Position numbers and translations under genes: made by a program
Shown: piece by piece, positions 10,201-21,772 of the stretch
Position numbering within the stretch: the stretch's first letter is position 1
Layout of the letters: every line of letters begins with the position of its first letter
DNA from: Symsagittifera roscoffensis
Taxonomy: Eukaryota > Xenacoelomorpha > Acoela > Convolutidae
Assembly (NCBI RefSeq): GCF_963678635.1
Contig: NC_087067.1
Span: 1 to 64,000 of the forward strand
DNA: 64,000 bases
Direction: 5' to 3'
The notes under the pieces: generated by a model
Seen by the model: the letters and a program-made list of their open reading frames with translations, nothing else
Databases searched by the model: none
Told to the model about the DNA's origin: nothing

Positions 10201-10891
10201 TGGTATGTACCGAGAGTTATTTACTTTGACCTCGAATCGCTACTAATACCCGTATACAGACCGCATCCCGGCCCCGAAAAATCTAGCACCCAAACACTAG
10301 AGATTAATCCACCATGCGGTTACGCTCTGGCCGTTGTTTAACTTGTGAAGCGCGAAGTTTCAAAGTTTGAACTGAAGAAAGGAGAAAATGTTATGAAGGA
10401 ATTGATCGCCTCGCTCGAATCGTTGGCGAAACAAATATACCTCGAAAAACGAAAGTATTACACGTTCACTGGCACACCAAGTTGCACGCGTGAAGAAGCG
10501 CACACTTGTTGGATATGTGAAACAGAATTTGCTGACAATGATCAAGTTGTACTTGATCACTGTCACTATACCAACAAGTTCTTGGGGTCGGCGCATAACG
10601 AATGCAATATCAATCGAAAAACGGCGAACTATATACCCGTAATAGCGCATAACTTGTCACACTATGATCTGCATTTCATTATAAAAGCGCTCTCAAACAG
10701 TAACCCCGAAAACACTTACTCAGTGATCCCTTCCACTGAGGAGAAGTAAAAATCACTCACTATGTCGGTCTATATCAAACCATACACCAATAAAAACGGA
10801 AAACTCAAAAAAGTGTATGAAAATCTACGTTTCATAGACTCCTACCAATTCATGCTGTCCCCCCTTTCAAAACTCGTCGAAAACTTGCCGG
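7299..10891. repeat. Second copy of the tandem duplication, continuous with the rest of PolB
   Basis: Matches 4525-7298 base for base apart from scattered substitutions and the 818-base segment missing from copy 1. It continues past the breakpoint (about 10,891) into the rest of the polymerase, so it is the original arrangement or a faithful copy of it. The copies differ at only a handful of sites, implying a recent duplication. Confidence 0.9.
9787..9884 (+). other. Spliceosomal intron 1 of pPolB (98 bp)
   Basis: Donor CG|GTGAGC at 9787 and acceptor TTTTCATTAG|AT ending at 9884. The exon before ends after two bases of an Arg codon and the exon after supplies the third, so INVF-R-YKDGE reads through (phase 2). 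Unspliced, the frame hits TGA at 9788. Splice consensus and phase agreement together make this strong. Confidence 0.85.
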
Positions 10892-12310
10892 AAGAAAAAT
10901 TTTTCCATCTGGCAAAATACTTTGAAGAACTTGGTTACTCAGCAGAACAGATAGCATTGCTAAAACAAAAAGGTTTCTACCCGTATTCATACTTTAGTAG
11001 TTTTGAAAAATTTCGAGAAACTCGACTGCCACCAGAAAAATGTGGAGCAACGCTTTACAGGGAGGGGAAATAAGTGTTTCGAAAAATCAGGACAACCATG
11101 CCATTAAAGTTTTCGCCGAAATGAAATAGGCATCACTAGGCGAGTACCATGATGTATACCTAGCAACGGACGTACTACTACTCGCTTCAGTATTCGAAGC
11201 CTTTCGTGAAGTTTGTCACGAAACGTACGGATTAGATTGTGCATGCTACTTCACGGCAAATACCTCGAAGACTACAATCCTAGAGAGCCCTCTAGCTATC
11301 TATTGAATATAGACGCTAGCAATTTATACGGGGGTATTATGAAACACTGTCCCCTTCCCATCAAAGATTTCTCAATAGTTGAGGAAAGTCTCGAATATAT
11401 ATTATGCAAACCGACGATAACTCTGAGTGGGGATACATTTTGGAAGTGGATCTCAGTATACCTGAAGAACTTCAAGATTACTTTGCAGACTACCCGCTAG
11501 CCCCCTCACGTGAAGTTATCGGTACGGATAAACTAAGTAACGAGCAAATACAGATGTTAGGGGAGATGGGGGTCACGTCGCTACCAAAGGTACCAAAACT
11601 TTTTCAAACATTAGATCCAAAGGAAGGCTACGTTCTGCACTACCTTACATTAAAACTCTACATAGAACTAGGCTTAAGAGTTACCAAATTGATTAAGGTC
11701 TTAAAATTTCGTCAAGGTAGATGGATGGAGCCCTTTGTCGATTTAAACACTCAATTGAGAATGTCAGCGCGCAACAAATTTGAAGAGAACTTTTACAAGC
11801 TCATCGTAAATTCAGCATTCGGTAAAACTATGGAATCAAAACTAGGACACAAAAAACTAGAAATTATTAGAAACGAAAGAGAATTGCTTCAAAAAACAGC
11901 TTTGAGCACGATGAAAAGCTTCCAGATCATCGACGAAGAAGTTGCTACTGTTTATTTTGCTGTAACGAGTATTTTGTGGGTCAAACCCATGATAATTGGT
12001 GCAAGTATTTTGGATTTGTCGAAAAGATTCATGTTTTACTTTCTTTATCGGCAAATGAAAGCAAGCATGAACCTTGAACTGCTATACAGTGTCACAGATT
12101 CGTCTATTTATGCGATAAAAACCGAAGACGTGTACGCAGATCTGCAAAAACTGACCGCTAGTTTCGATTTTTCCAAGTACCCAAGAGATCACTTCTTTTT
12201 CAGCAATGTGAATAAGAAGGTTGTATTGAAATTTAAGGACGAAGCGGCGGGAAAAATCATTGCAGAATTCATCGCGTTGAAACCAAAGCTGTACTCGTTG
12301 AAATATGCAG

Positions 12311-12807
12311 GTTAGTATTGAAAAAAAGCTCCTCTCCAAGTCCCCTCCATTTCTTTACATTAATGGTTCCATCCATTGGGGTTTTGGATCTTTTTGGGAC
12401 CAAATTAATAACTTTTGTTGATCCCTGTCAATTTAATTAGACATAACTAGACCTGAAAGGCTCTGATTCTTCATTTATAAAACTTAAAATGAAGAAATAT
12501 TCATCATTTAAAATGTTTTAAACAAATACTCACCACAAACGCACTTTTGTATTTTTGACGTGAACAAATTTTGACATGGAATGATTTTTTGATAATGAAA
12601 CGATTTGGAATTTTTATGATTTGGAATGAATTAAGATAATTAAACTTTTTGGAATTGAAAAAATTGGAACGTTATTAGATATTGAGTCTTCAAAATATTC
12701 AGAATTGGGAACCGTTTTCGATATTAACACTAGAAATGGGCTTGCGAATTTTTATGGGCTTACAAATCAAAATTATGTTTATGGGCTAATCTTTGTTCTT
12801 CATTTAG
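12311..12807 (+). other. Spliceosomal intron 2 of pPolB (497 bp)
   Basis: Donor GCAG|GTTAGT at 12,311 and acceptor TTCTTCATTTAG ending at 12,807. One base of a codon precedes the donor and the next two follow the acceptor (phase 1), joining the palm-proximal frame to the C-terminal frame that contains ALSPFDSKRF. The interior is AT-rich, with repeated TTTGGAAT-like strings and no coding signal. Confidence 0.8.
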
Positions 12808-13341
12808 ATTCAACTAGCAAGAGGAGTGCAAAAAGAGTAGTGCAACACGCCCAGCAGCAACTTACACACCAGAGGTTCAGGGAAACATTACTGAGTGGAA
12901 AAACCCTTCGTATATACAACTACTCAATAAAATCGAAAGCCCATACCAACATAACCATAGCGCAGAACCGATTTGCCCTTTCACCCTTCGATAGTAAGCG
13001 TTTCTTACTATTCGACGGGATAGCTACCTTGCTCTTTGAACACAGGTCTACAGAAGAAAATGTGTTCTTCGAGGCCATTGCGGAAGAAATCGAGTGGGCA
13101 AACTCACAGTTGACAAATAACCCGACTTATAGCAACGAAAACAGCGAAAGCTGCCAATAACCGGAATTCCGGGTCCCAGATTGGGGCTTTCTTCAAGAAA
13201 GCTATACGGAGGAAGAGCTTCAAGAAGAAAGCGCAGCTAGCAGTTCAAGAGACCCTCCGCCTATCAACAACCCATTCATTCTAACAAAAGCGTCTGTTAG
13301 TTCTAGTCAGAAAAAAAGGAGAAAACTTGTTAAAACTGATC

Positions 13342-13347
13342 AATAAA
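13342..13347 (+). terminator. Poly(A) signal AATAAA overlapping the extended pPolB stop
   Basis: AATAAA at 13,342-13,347 contains the TAA (13,344-13,346) that ends the open extension after 13,160. Stop and poly(A) signal overlap this way in compact viral genomes, which supports 13,346 rather than 13,160 as the ancestral gene end. Confidence 0.5.
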
Positions 13348-14279
13348 ATCTTTTCACTTAAAAATGTCTGCTAAGTTGCCTTGTTACTTGGGATAACGGC
13401 TGTACATTTGTAAAAATAAAACAATCAACAAACATTGTTCTAAGTTGAATAGACCGGCGCAAAAGAGACTGGTAATTGCAACTTACCCTTGAAGCAGGAG
13501 CGAAGGATTGCGTATTTAGTTTCCCAAAGTAAGCTAATAGTAAGGCTAAAAGAATCAAAATGGTATAAGTCGAAAATAAGGGAGACTTGGAAATAAGTTT
13601 GAAAATGAAACAAGAAAGAGAAAGGAACAATAATTACCAAAAAATTTTAAAAGGAAATATGAATGGTCCTTTATGTAAGCTCATATTTATATGAACGAAA
13701 GGGATTAGCTTTTAGATAAAAATAAGCGAGAAAACCGCAGCCGGATATACCCATACTTATTTAGTGGTGGGAAAGTTTGGAAGGGATTAAGTTTAACCAC
13801 CGCGCGAAAATGAATACCAAAGTTTTTTGTCTGTCGGGTGTCCTATGAGAGGGGTCTTTTTATTTCGGGCAGGGTACTTTGGGGTCTTTAAATAGGATGA
13901 ATCCTTTTGAACCCTACTTTTGGTAGGACCCCAAAGAACCCTTCCGTCGAAAAGACCGCCCCCCCCCCCTAAAAACCCACGGCGGATTACAATACTACTA
14001 AACATGCAATGCAATCTGGAAAGAGAAACTGCTCAAAACAGTGGAAATAGAATTTTGAATAAAAATAATAAATTATAATCGATCATAATCTATTATAGTT
14101 TTATCGAAAAAAAGACGAATAAATAATTGATTTTAATCGATTATAATGGATTATAGTTAATTATAATTTGATTTTTAAGAATAAGATTAGAATCGATTAT
14201 TAATTAACTAAACTCGATTGTTTCTCAAAGTGAGACTGGTACTAAAATCTTATTAACGCTTGAAACTGGATGCGGGTTA
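13348..14279. other. Non-coding spacer with short inverted and AT-rich palindromic repeats
   Basis: No supportable gene. It contains a perfect 10-base inverted pair CTTTGGGGTC (13,877-13,886) and GACCCCAAAG (13,927-13,936), a C-run near 13,965, and from about 14,050 to 14,215 repeated variants of AATCGATTATAAT. It may hold the decayed right end of the region-1 Polinton, but I see no clear terminal inverted repeat or target duplication. Confidence 0.5.
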
Positions 14280-17130
14280 TGTTCTAATTTCTTGACAGTG
14301 TTTTGTGTGAGCATTTTACATTTTTTTAATTTATTTACCTTCCGGTGATATACGTAATTAATTAGCTTAATCAACAGTTTTTGTCAGCTTTTTTTGTTTT
14401 TTTTTTAAATTTTGGTTCACCTGTAAGATATTCGTATTGACTGCTTGGGTTTTTTAGACTTTTCAATTTTTTATAGTTAAAATCAGTTTTTAAATCACGA
14501 TAATCTTTTTGATATTTCATCCAAGATTTTTAAGATTTGGTCTATTGGCAGTTTCAAATATAAGAAAAAACATTAAAGCTAAACATTTGAAAACGCTTTA
14601 ATTTATGTTTAATACGTACTAATGAATCAAGGAAAATTTTAATATTCGGTATCTTTTTTTTACTTTTGTTTAGTAAATTGGGCTGGTAAATTGAAAAATT
14701 AATTGCAAATCACTGTCGCAAAAAGTAACACTTATGTTATTTTTTCAATTGATTAGCTATTTTAGATGGATATAGCTTAGTGTTGCTTCACATGTTTCGT
14801 CATAATTCCCAATGATAAACTGGAAACAATGCCTCCTGATAAATAAAAGAGAGAAAAAAATTTCTCTAACTTATTGATTTTAGCTTGCTTTAGGTCGAAA
14901 AAAACATGAATTTAACATTTCTTACTTCGTTCCAACTTTTAGTTAGTTTATTTGCCACTTTTTTTTGAGCTGTGGGTAAAAATCAAACCAATAGATGTTC
15001 TCAGTTTTCATTAAGATTAAACTCAGATTTTTTAGAGTGATAGCTTTCAATTGTTTCCAAAAATTATCTGTGACACTGAAGTTACATACAATACTGAAGT
15101 TACAAAGAAATGTTCTATTATTGGAGCATTTTAAAAAATTTATCTAATATTGGCTGAAATGGAGTTTATTAAAAAAATACAGTTATCAGGCACCCAATTA
15201 ACTTAAAAATATAATTAAATTTTCTCAGAATAAAAATTATAGACAAAAAATCTACCGTAAGCCTCTGATTTTTTTTGTTTAGTTCAGGTTATTTGTAAGA
15301 AACTCATAAAGCAGAAAATCAGCACAAAAAGAGTTACTCGTTTTTGTAAGCAATGCATATATTTTTCAGTTTTTATCTTAAACAGTAGATATCTTACATC
15401 AAAAAAAAATTTTCGTTATTTATTGCAATCTCTTATAGAACTGAACAAATTCGATATTGACAGATCAATTAACGTTTTTGTCGACTTTCTTATATCACTT
15501 TTAGGAAACAATATTTTTTATTTTTGATACGCAATTTTTATCTCTTGTTGTTTTTCATGATAATGGTGAAGTTAAAAATTGGTTATCAATGATGTTAGGA
15601 CTTAGCTTCCTTGTCTCAAATAGCTCTCTTTATATTCTGATCAGAACCTTTTTTGACGTTCTTCTTATAAAAGATATTTTATCAAATAGCAACAAAATTT
15701 ATTTGCTCAGGCTCAAAATCAATCGACACTGCAATAAATATTAGCTTTACATGACTTTGATGAGTTGTACGTTGTAAGACGATAGAAAGAATGATCAATG
15801 AAGACTGTTTTTGACATTAGTTTTGGGGGCTGAGCAGTGTTTACTTTTACTGGTTTTGATGGAACATAAAAAATATTAATCTATTATAGGATGTACTATT
15901 GACTTAACTCTTAATCATTTATATTAACTTTACAAAACAAGTTTGTAAAATTTTCTAACCATAATTTTTGTAGCCTGGTATGTTTGTTTTCATTGTCATG
16001 CTCAAAAAAGTATTTGAAAAAGTGATTGGTTTAAAAATACCAAGAAAAGTCATATAGAAAATGAAGCCAAACTTGACTCGTTTTCTTGTTTCACTCAATC
16101 TTGAGCCCCTAAGAAGATAGCAGATAAGTGAACAAAATCTTGATGACGCATATCTTGAAACAAAATACCCATAAGTTACTTTTTCCTAGATATTTTCTGG
16201 CTGAGCAACTGTTATGTTTTTACGTTCCATTAATTAATCATCTTTGAAGTAACTGGTGATGTAACTCGCCTTGTTGAGTCATACTACATACATTTGAGCA
16301 AACTCCAACCAATGTTTAAGTATGATCAAAAAATTAACTGTTATTAAGATATAAGACAAAGCATCTTGAGTTAAACTACATATATTGAGGCAAGGCTCAA
16401 ACCGGGAATTTTTCAAATTTAATTTTGATGATGAGAAATTGTGTGTTCAAGCTCACGTTCAAAAAATCAATAGTTAGTTTTAAAAAAGATGTAACATATG
16501 ATGAGGCAAAAGATGAATATTGCAAAAAAATGCAGATATAGTTTTTTGATGCTGAGCAGCTTTTATGTTTATTGCTATGGTCGAAAAAATTGATAACTAT
16601 TAAGAAATAAGTTGATTTATAATTACCATGATGAGTCATGCTATAGAAAGGCAAAACATGCACAGTGCACATTTTTCAAACAGAGTTTTAAATGGTGAAC
16701 AATTTTTGTGTTCATACCTGTGTTCAAAGACAAATAGTTATTGGGATAAAGATAATATAATCTTGCCATCTTGTTAATACTAAATATCTTCAGGCAAAAT
16801 TTGATCCATTCGTAAGTTTTAGTACATATTTTGATGCTGAGCAATTTCTATGATCATAAGAATGTTCGAAAATTATTTATTTTTTGATTAATACGTTGAT
16901 GTGTTATGACCTAGATGTGTTACAAATGATGATGCAGTACATAAACAAGGCATAAGTTTCCAAATACAGTTTTTGGTGCAGAGCACTTTTTGTGTTTTTG
17001 CCCGTGTTAACAAATCAATTTTTTTAGAAGAAAAAAATTATGATTCCTGACCTTGTTTTTCATACTACATATGATGAGCCAAAATTTACTACTGCTCGGT
17101 TTCTTAGACATACTTTTTGAAGCTGAGCAA
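14280..17130. repeat. Repeat block X, copy 1 (second copy 40,366-43,237)
   Basis: From TGTTCTAATTTCTTGACAG at 14,280 the sequence is collinear with 40,366 onward for about 2.85 kb, with scattered substitutions and small indels. The left boundary is sharp: the flanking bases before 14,280 and before 40,366 are unrelated. It is AT-rich with no supportable intact gene. One stretch (41,518-41,727 in the other copy, 15,420-15,640 here) keeps a partly shared frame with HDNGEVKNWLSMMLGL, possibly an old coding remnant. The 3' half is a degenerate tandem array. Confidence 0.85.
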
Positions 17131-17960
17131 TTTTCAAAGTCATAAATATAGTAAAAAATTAACAGTTTTTGAGATATAATCGATGTAAATTGACTTTGAT
17201 TATTCATACTACATACGATGAGGCAAAGCTGAAACTGTGATTATTTTCAAAACTAATTTTCTCTCACGTCCGTTTTCTGAAAAGTCAATTGTGTTTTTGG
17301 GATAGAAGATAAGGTAGGCTGATCCTGTTGTCCATGCTATTTATAAGGAGGCAAACTTTTAACAATGACTTATCTCATTTAAAAAAATTTTATGCCAAGC
17401 GACTTTCAAATTAAAAACTCTGCTATTAAAGTAAACAGTTATTTAAATACAAACTGATGTTTTATGACCTTGATTAGTGATACTGCATATGATGAGACAA
17501 AACACAAGTAAAATATATTTTTCCCATTATATTTTTGATTGTGGGCAGGTTTTGTGTCCGTCCATGTATTCAAAAAATCAATATTTTTTGAGATTTAAGA
17601 TGATGAAACATCCAGCTTTACCCTTTTGATTCATACTATTTTGATGACGCAAAAATTGAACAAGGTATAAATTTGTAGACTCATTTCTCGAGGCTGAAAA
17701 AAATATATGTTAATTGTTCTGGTCGATAAGCTAATGTTTGATGCTGAACAACTCTCAAAATGAAAAAATTGGCGAAAAGTAACAAATAACGTGATACAAG
17801 TTGATATTTTATGACCTTGCTGAATGATACTACATTTAAGAGGCAAATTTTAACCAAGTAAATGTTTCCACGCGTGTCTTTTTGTGCTGAGCAACTTTTA
17901 TTTTCATGTCTTTGGTCGAAAAGTTAAAACTTGAATAGTTTTTTTTACTCAAGTTCTCAA
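15829..17960. repeat. Ancient degenerate tandem array, period about 140-150 bp
   Basis: A consensus with three landmarks recurs: GATGCTGAGCAA-CTTTTATG, then TCGAAAAA with AATAGTTATTGAGATATAAG, then TTATGACCTTGATGAGTCATACTACATATGATGAGGCAAA. GCTGAGCA-like landmarks sit near 15,829, 16,202, 16,427, 16,548, 16,692, 16,833, 16,974, 17,123, 17,391, 17,538, 17,740 and 17,883. Most gaps are 120-156 bases. Individual monomers are strongly diverged, so the array is old. Parts recur at 23,243-24,060, 29,344-30,120 and 41,920-44,030. The duplication breakpoint at 17,130 falls within a monomer. Confidence 0.7.
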
Positions 17961-20900
17961 ATTATGCAGTTCAAACTACATGTACAGTGTAAGTTATTAT
18001 CTCTTGCTTTATGTAAATTTTTTGTCTGACTCTGACTTGGGTTGTTTATATGAACGACTCGGACTTTTAAGCGTTTGAGTGTTCAATGTATATGCATGTT
18101 TCTGAATTATAACTCAAAGTACATTATGTCGTTTTAATTACCCCGTTGAAACTATGCAACAACCACAGAAAAGACTGTGACTCTTAAGCCTTGAAAAAAT
18201 CTTGATAATTCAGAGAACGCTTGTAGTTTTTACTTCATTTCGTTAAACTTTTTAGAAACCAAAATAAAAAAGTAATTGGTTGATGAACAATTTAGCTTAG
18301 ATTTTTTCGTGTTCCGTGGTAATCTTTCACCTAAGTTGAAGTTAACTTCATGGAATTCATTAGGAGATATTTCGTTACTCTAAGATCATTTACACATCCA
18401 AAAATCGTTTTTGTAATTAGCTGTTGTTGAATTTTTTTTTCTGATATCAAAAACATTGCGATTGAATTTTTTTGTACTTTTTGCAGGAACGCTCAAAACA
18501 ACTGCCAGGTCTAAATGTTAACCCGCATTCGAGTTCTATGAATTAAATACGATTACAAATGAGTTTCCTTGTCGGTGTCCTTTTTTCTATCCATTTTAAA
18601 TTTTTTTCCACTTTTGTGGACGCTGACAATGAAACTAAATTACAATAAATTTTTTTTCACTTTTCTGAAATGCAATTTTAACTCACATAGAGTCTTTTCT
18701 ACGTTTTAAGCTAAAGTTGGTTACGTTGGTTACTTGCTGCTCAAGTGGGGGAGGGGATAATTTGGGGTTGGGGTTCAGGAAGGGAGCAGAGAGGCAAACA
18801 TTTGGGGGATTGAAAAGGAGCAAAGGGGCAAACAGTAGGGTGGGGATAGCCTAATTTAATCTTTTTGCCATTCGAGTTTAGGTTTAGAAATGATTAGGCA
18901 GTACACTCGATTTGCAAAATTTCCGCACAACTCACTTGTTAAATGCAGATTATTTTCGCGAAATTTTGGATAAAAATCCATTTCATTAAGATTTCCTACT
19001 TATTATAAAATCCAGTTCAATGGATTCCAAAATAATTATATACCAGTTTGTTTTAGCGAAAAAAATGGATTTAAATCCATATTTAGTATAGCTTTGTCTG
19101 AGCGTAAAATGGGAATCGATTATGTTTACAACACTTTAGAATACGAAAATCCACATTTTGATTGGTTTTTTTTCACTTTTTTTAAATGCCGGAAGCTTTT
19201 TTGTCTGCTTATTTTCATCTCTTTTTTTAGCTTTTTAATTGGACAAAATGAAAGTTATCTCGTATATGCTGATGGACTCCAGTTGAATAGTTGGACTTCG
19301 ACACGTTTCAAAGCCTGTCTCTGGATTTAACGCAAAAATTTTTGCGAAAAAGCGCAGACACATCCTCATGCACACGCTCAAATACTCACAAACACGAAGC
19401 TGTGCGTGATATAAAATTACAAACGAGCTTGATAATGATGGGCAAAGCAATAGCAGATATGGGTCCCCAAACGCAAATTAGAAATGAATTATAAGGTTAC
19501 TCAAAAAAACTCAACCAAAGAGATTCATAATTATATTGCTGTTTGTTGCATATATTGGATACTTGCTTCGAAATAAAAAAAAATCCGCAGGAAAAAAAAT
19601 TTGCCCTATTTCTGGTGGAATTTTTTACAATTGAAAAATAAACAAGGATCTTGTTAGTTATTTCCTTTTTTCCAATAGCATAAGAAACAATTCGTCAAAA
19701 ATGCACTTGCCTTATCTTATAATTAGCCAATTAAGTTGCTTTGAAATTTTAAAATAACTTACTTCTGGGCCCTGGTCGAGAAACTTATTTTAAGTTTTGA
19801 CCGTTTTGGACAATCTTTGTTTTTCTTACTGTCTCAACCATTGTTAGTATGAGTTGTGCTCGGTTTTGGTCGAGCCAGGAAAGATATGTTTGGTAATAAG
19901 CAAGTTTTTGAGTGCTGGAAGTAGGGAAGATTTTTTGGGAATAAATCGAGCAAAAAACTTGTGCGCAACCTTGCAAAAGTTCTCGAGCATCAGTGAGGTG
20001 TTAGAACGGGTATTTCGTGAGCCATAACTCAACCAAAACAGTCGAACGATGTCCTCATTTGATTTTTGTTTTGCTTTCTATTTAAAAAAAATTTGCTCAA
20101 ATGTCTTTTGATTTAAAAATGTCTGTTTCCTTTTAAATTCATTTTTTTTGAAATTTTCTGCAATTTATTATTAATCTTAATTGTTCCACTTTTCCCGAAG
20201 CGATAAGGGATCTGAGTCGTTTTGTATTTTCGGGGCTAGTTAAATTGATGAAAACTGTTTGACCACCAACATGAGTTAACTTACCGGTCTCTTCGACGCA
20301 ATTGTTTAGACACGCTTGAGCTGTTGGTTCTGTCTATTGAATATGTTCATTACAAAACTCAGGCTAAAACAATTAATTACAAAAAATCCTACAAAACGAC
20401 AAAATTAGGTCTCGATACGCTGATATTTGTTCACGATATCCACTTTCGCTAATTTGTCGTGCCAATCGATTTTCAGCCAATCATAAATTTCATGCTTTCA
20501 ATTAAGTCACAGTGATTCCTGGAGTCATAATAAAGTAAACACATACTGCAAGCTGGATATTTTTCAAATTATTAGCCTTCACTTTGAAGCAAAATTTAAG
20601 TGCTTGCCTTAAAAATTGTGACGAAAAATTTTTGAAGCGTCGAATTAAATCCAAAACCAATTTACGGAGGTAGTTTACGATCTGTATTTCTTTTGCTTTA
20701 ATAGTTTTCTCCAACTAAATGGAAAAAAATAAAATAGGTAGGCTGTTGTTATTATTACTTTTAATCTCTTTTATTTTAGCCAAAAAGTTTTTCTCTTGTA
20801 AGGTAATACTTTCGAAAGAAGCACAAATGTTTTCCTAAATTTTTTCATAGGGCCCTCGAGATACTTCATTCGTACCAGTCTGAATGCTTCGTAAAAAATA

Positions 20901-21487
20901 GCTCGCAACTTTGACATCATTCAACTGGTTGTAAAATAAAGGTTATAAAGCAACCATAAATTTTTAGCTTAAAAATCATAGTTCAGTTTAATAAATCTAT
21001 GAGCAAAGAAACTACATGAAGTCAGAGAAAAGCAATAGAATCGAAAAGTCGATTAGGGTAATTATGTTTCACAGATGTATATATGCTATTTGAATTCCTT
21101 AAGATAAAATTTGGATTTTTTTTAATCAATTTTTTACATTTTAACACCGCTCCTAGCGAGTGACTTTCAAAATTTTGCTTAAAAAAAGAACAGGTTTCAT
21201 ACAGCATTCATAAATAATTGCGGTTAATTGTCATATAAACTAGTTACTGAAGTTTTCAGTATTTTGATAGTCTGTCTCTACTTTTTCTATCGACATCCTG
21301 GAGTTAAAGTCAAGCTAGCAATTGAAAATGGTGTATTGCTACGCACTGTTGTTGTTTTTCAAATAGATCTTTTCTTTGGGTAAAAATCGTGCTATGTATG
21401 CAGCAAACCCAAATGCTGTGACTTTTTTCTTTATTTACCAAACACATTTTTATTCCAAATGCTAACAGGACACAACCTACGCCACTG

Positions 21488-21772
21488 GTGAATGCTTTTA
21501 ATTTGATACAATTTCAAAGGAACAATAGGCAAAAGCTTACTGCTGTCACTAATTTAGCTAAGCTGGCAAAACTGGCAGTGATTTTTAACCACCTAAATCC
21601 TTTCCAATTCACAAAAACTCTGTGTAAGCTCGAGTGTGTTTGCCCGATAATGCAAGAAAGTAAAAGCAAACTAACCAAGTCTTTCTTAGGCGGACTCTGC
21701 TTAGCAAAATCATCTGTTGCTAAGCATAAATGGCTGATCCTAAGGAGGAACGTATTTACTCTGAGGGATTGA
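21488..21772 (+). other. Unrecognised 94-codon open frame in R1 (same in R2 at 27,589-27,873)
   Basis: Open from a GTG; no ATG start. It is identical in R1 and R2 apart from one residue, but frameshifted in R3 (about 34,290-34,570) and lost in the copy-D gap. It contains LTAVTNLAKLAKLAV. A preceding CTAACAG could be a splice acceptor, so this may be a decayed exon of the element. No family recognised; the openness may be chance. Confidence 0.25.

Larger units (their letters stand above)
8726..13346 (+). pseudogene. Protein-primed family B DNA polymerase (Polinton pPolB), multiply broken
   Basis: The replicative polymerase of the element. In order: three C2H2-like fingers, an N-terminal region (9103-9786), another Cys/His finger (CRKCF...HKEMC), exonuclease I YFDLES (about 10,224), a CWICETEF/DHCH zinc-like segment, exonuclease III-like KGFYPYSYFSSFEKF, motif A LNIDASNLYG (about 11,303), motif B NSAFGK (about 11,810), motif C region (12,080-12,100), and the conserved ALSPFDSKRF near the C terminus. 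Two introns (9787-9884, 12,311-12,807) join in frame. Lesions: frameshifts near 9082, 9640-9700, 11,060 and 11,240 (the last with an apparent internal deletion before motif A). Stops occur at 10,339, 10,747, 11,127 and 13,158. The first Asp of the motif C DTD is Val (codon 12,091). After TAA 13,158 the frame stays open for 61 codons to 13,346 and includes KKRRK. Not functional. Confidence 0.9.

Noticed and set aside
10339-13160. In-frame TAA codons in PolB as evidence of a reassigned genetic code
   Set aside because: TAG and TGA also occur, along with frameshifts and deletions, and the intact genes use TAA as a normal stop. Pseudogene decay explains them.
13793-14014. Gly-rich minus-strand open frame
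   Set aside because: Its Gly run comes from a poly-C tract and its length is within chance for this composition.
16397-17846. Several 65-90 codon minus-strand frames in the array and their copies in R units
   Set aside because: They recur because the array monomers recur, with Phe/Ser/Ile-rich composition from AT-rich repeats and no family match.
15829-17960. CRISPR-like array of spaced repeats
   Set aside because: The regular spacing is of whole diverged monomers of about 145 bp, with no short constant repeats, unique spacers or cas genes, in eukaryotic DNA.
19094-19494. Open frames with ERKMGIDYV and ADMGPQTQ strings repeated in the R copies
   Set aside because: Lengths and ends change between copies by single-base differences. 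Composition is borderline and no family is recognised, so I do not call a gene.
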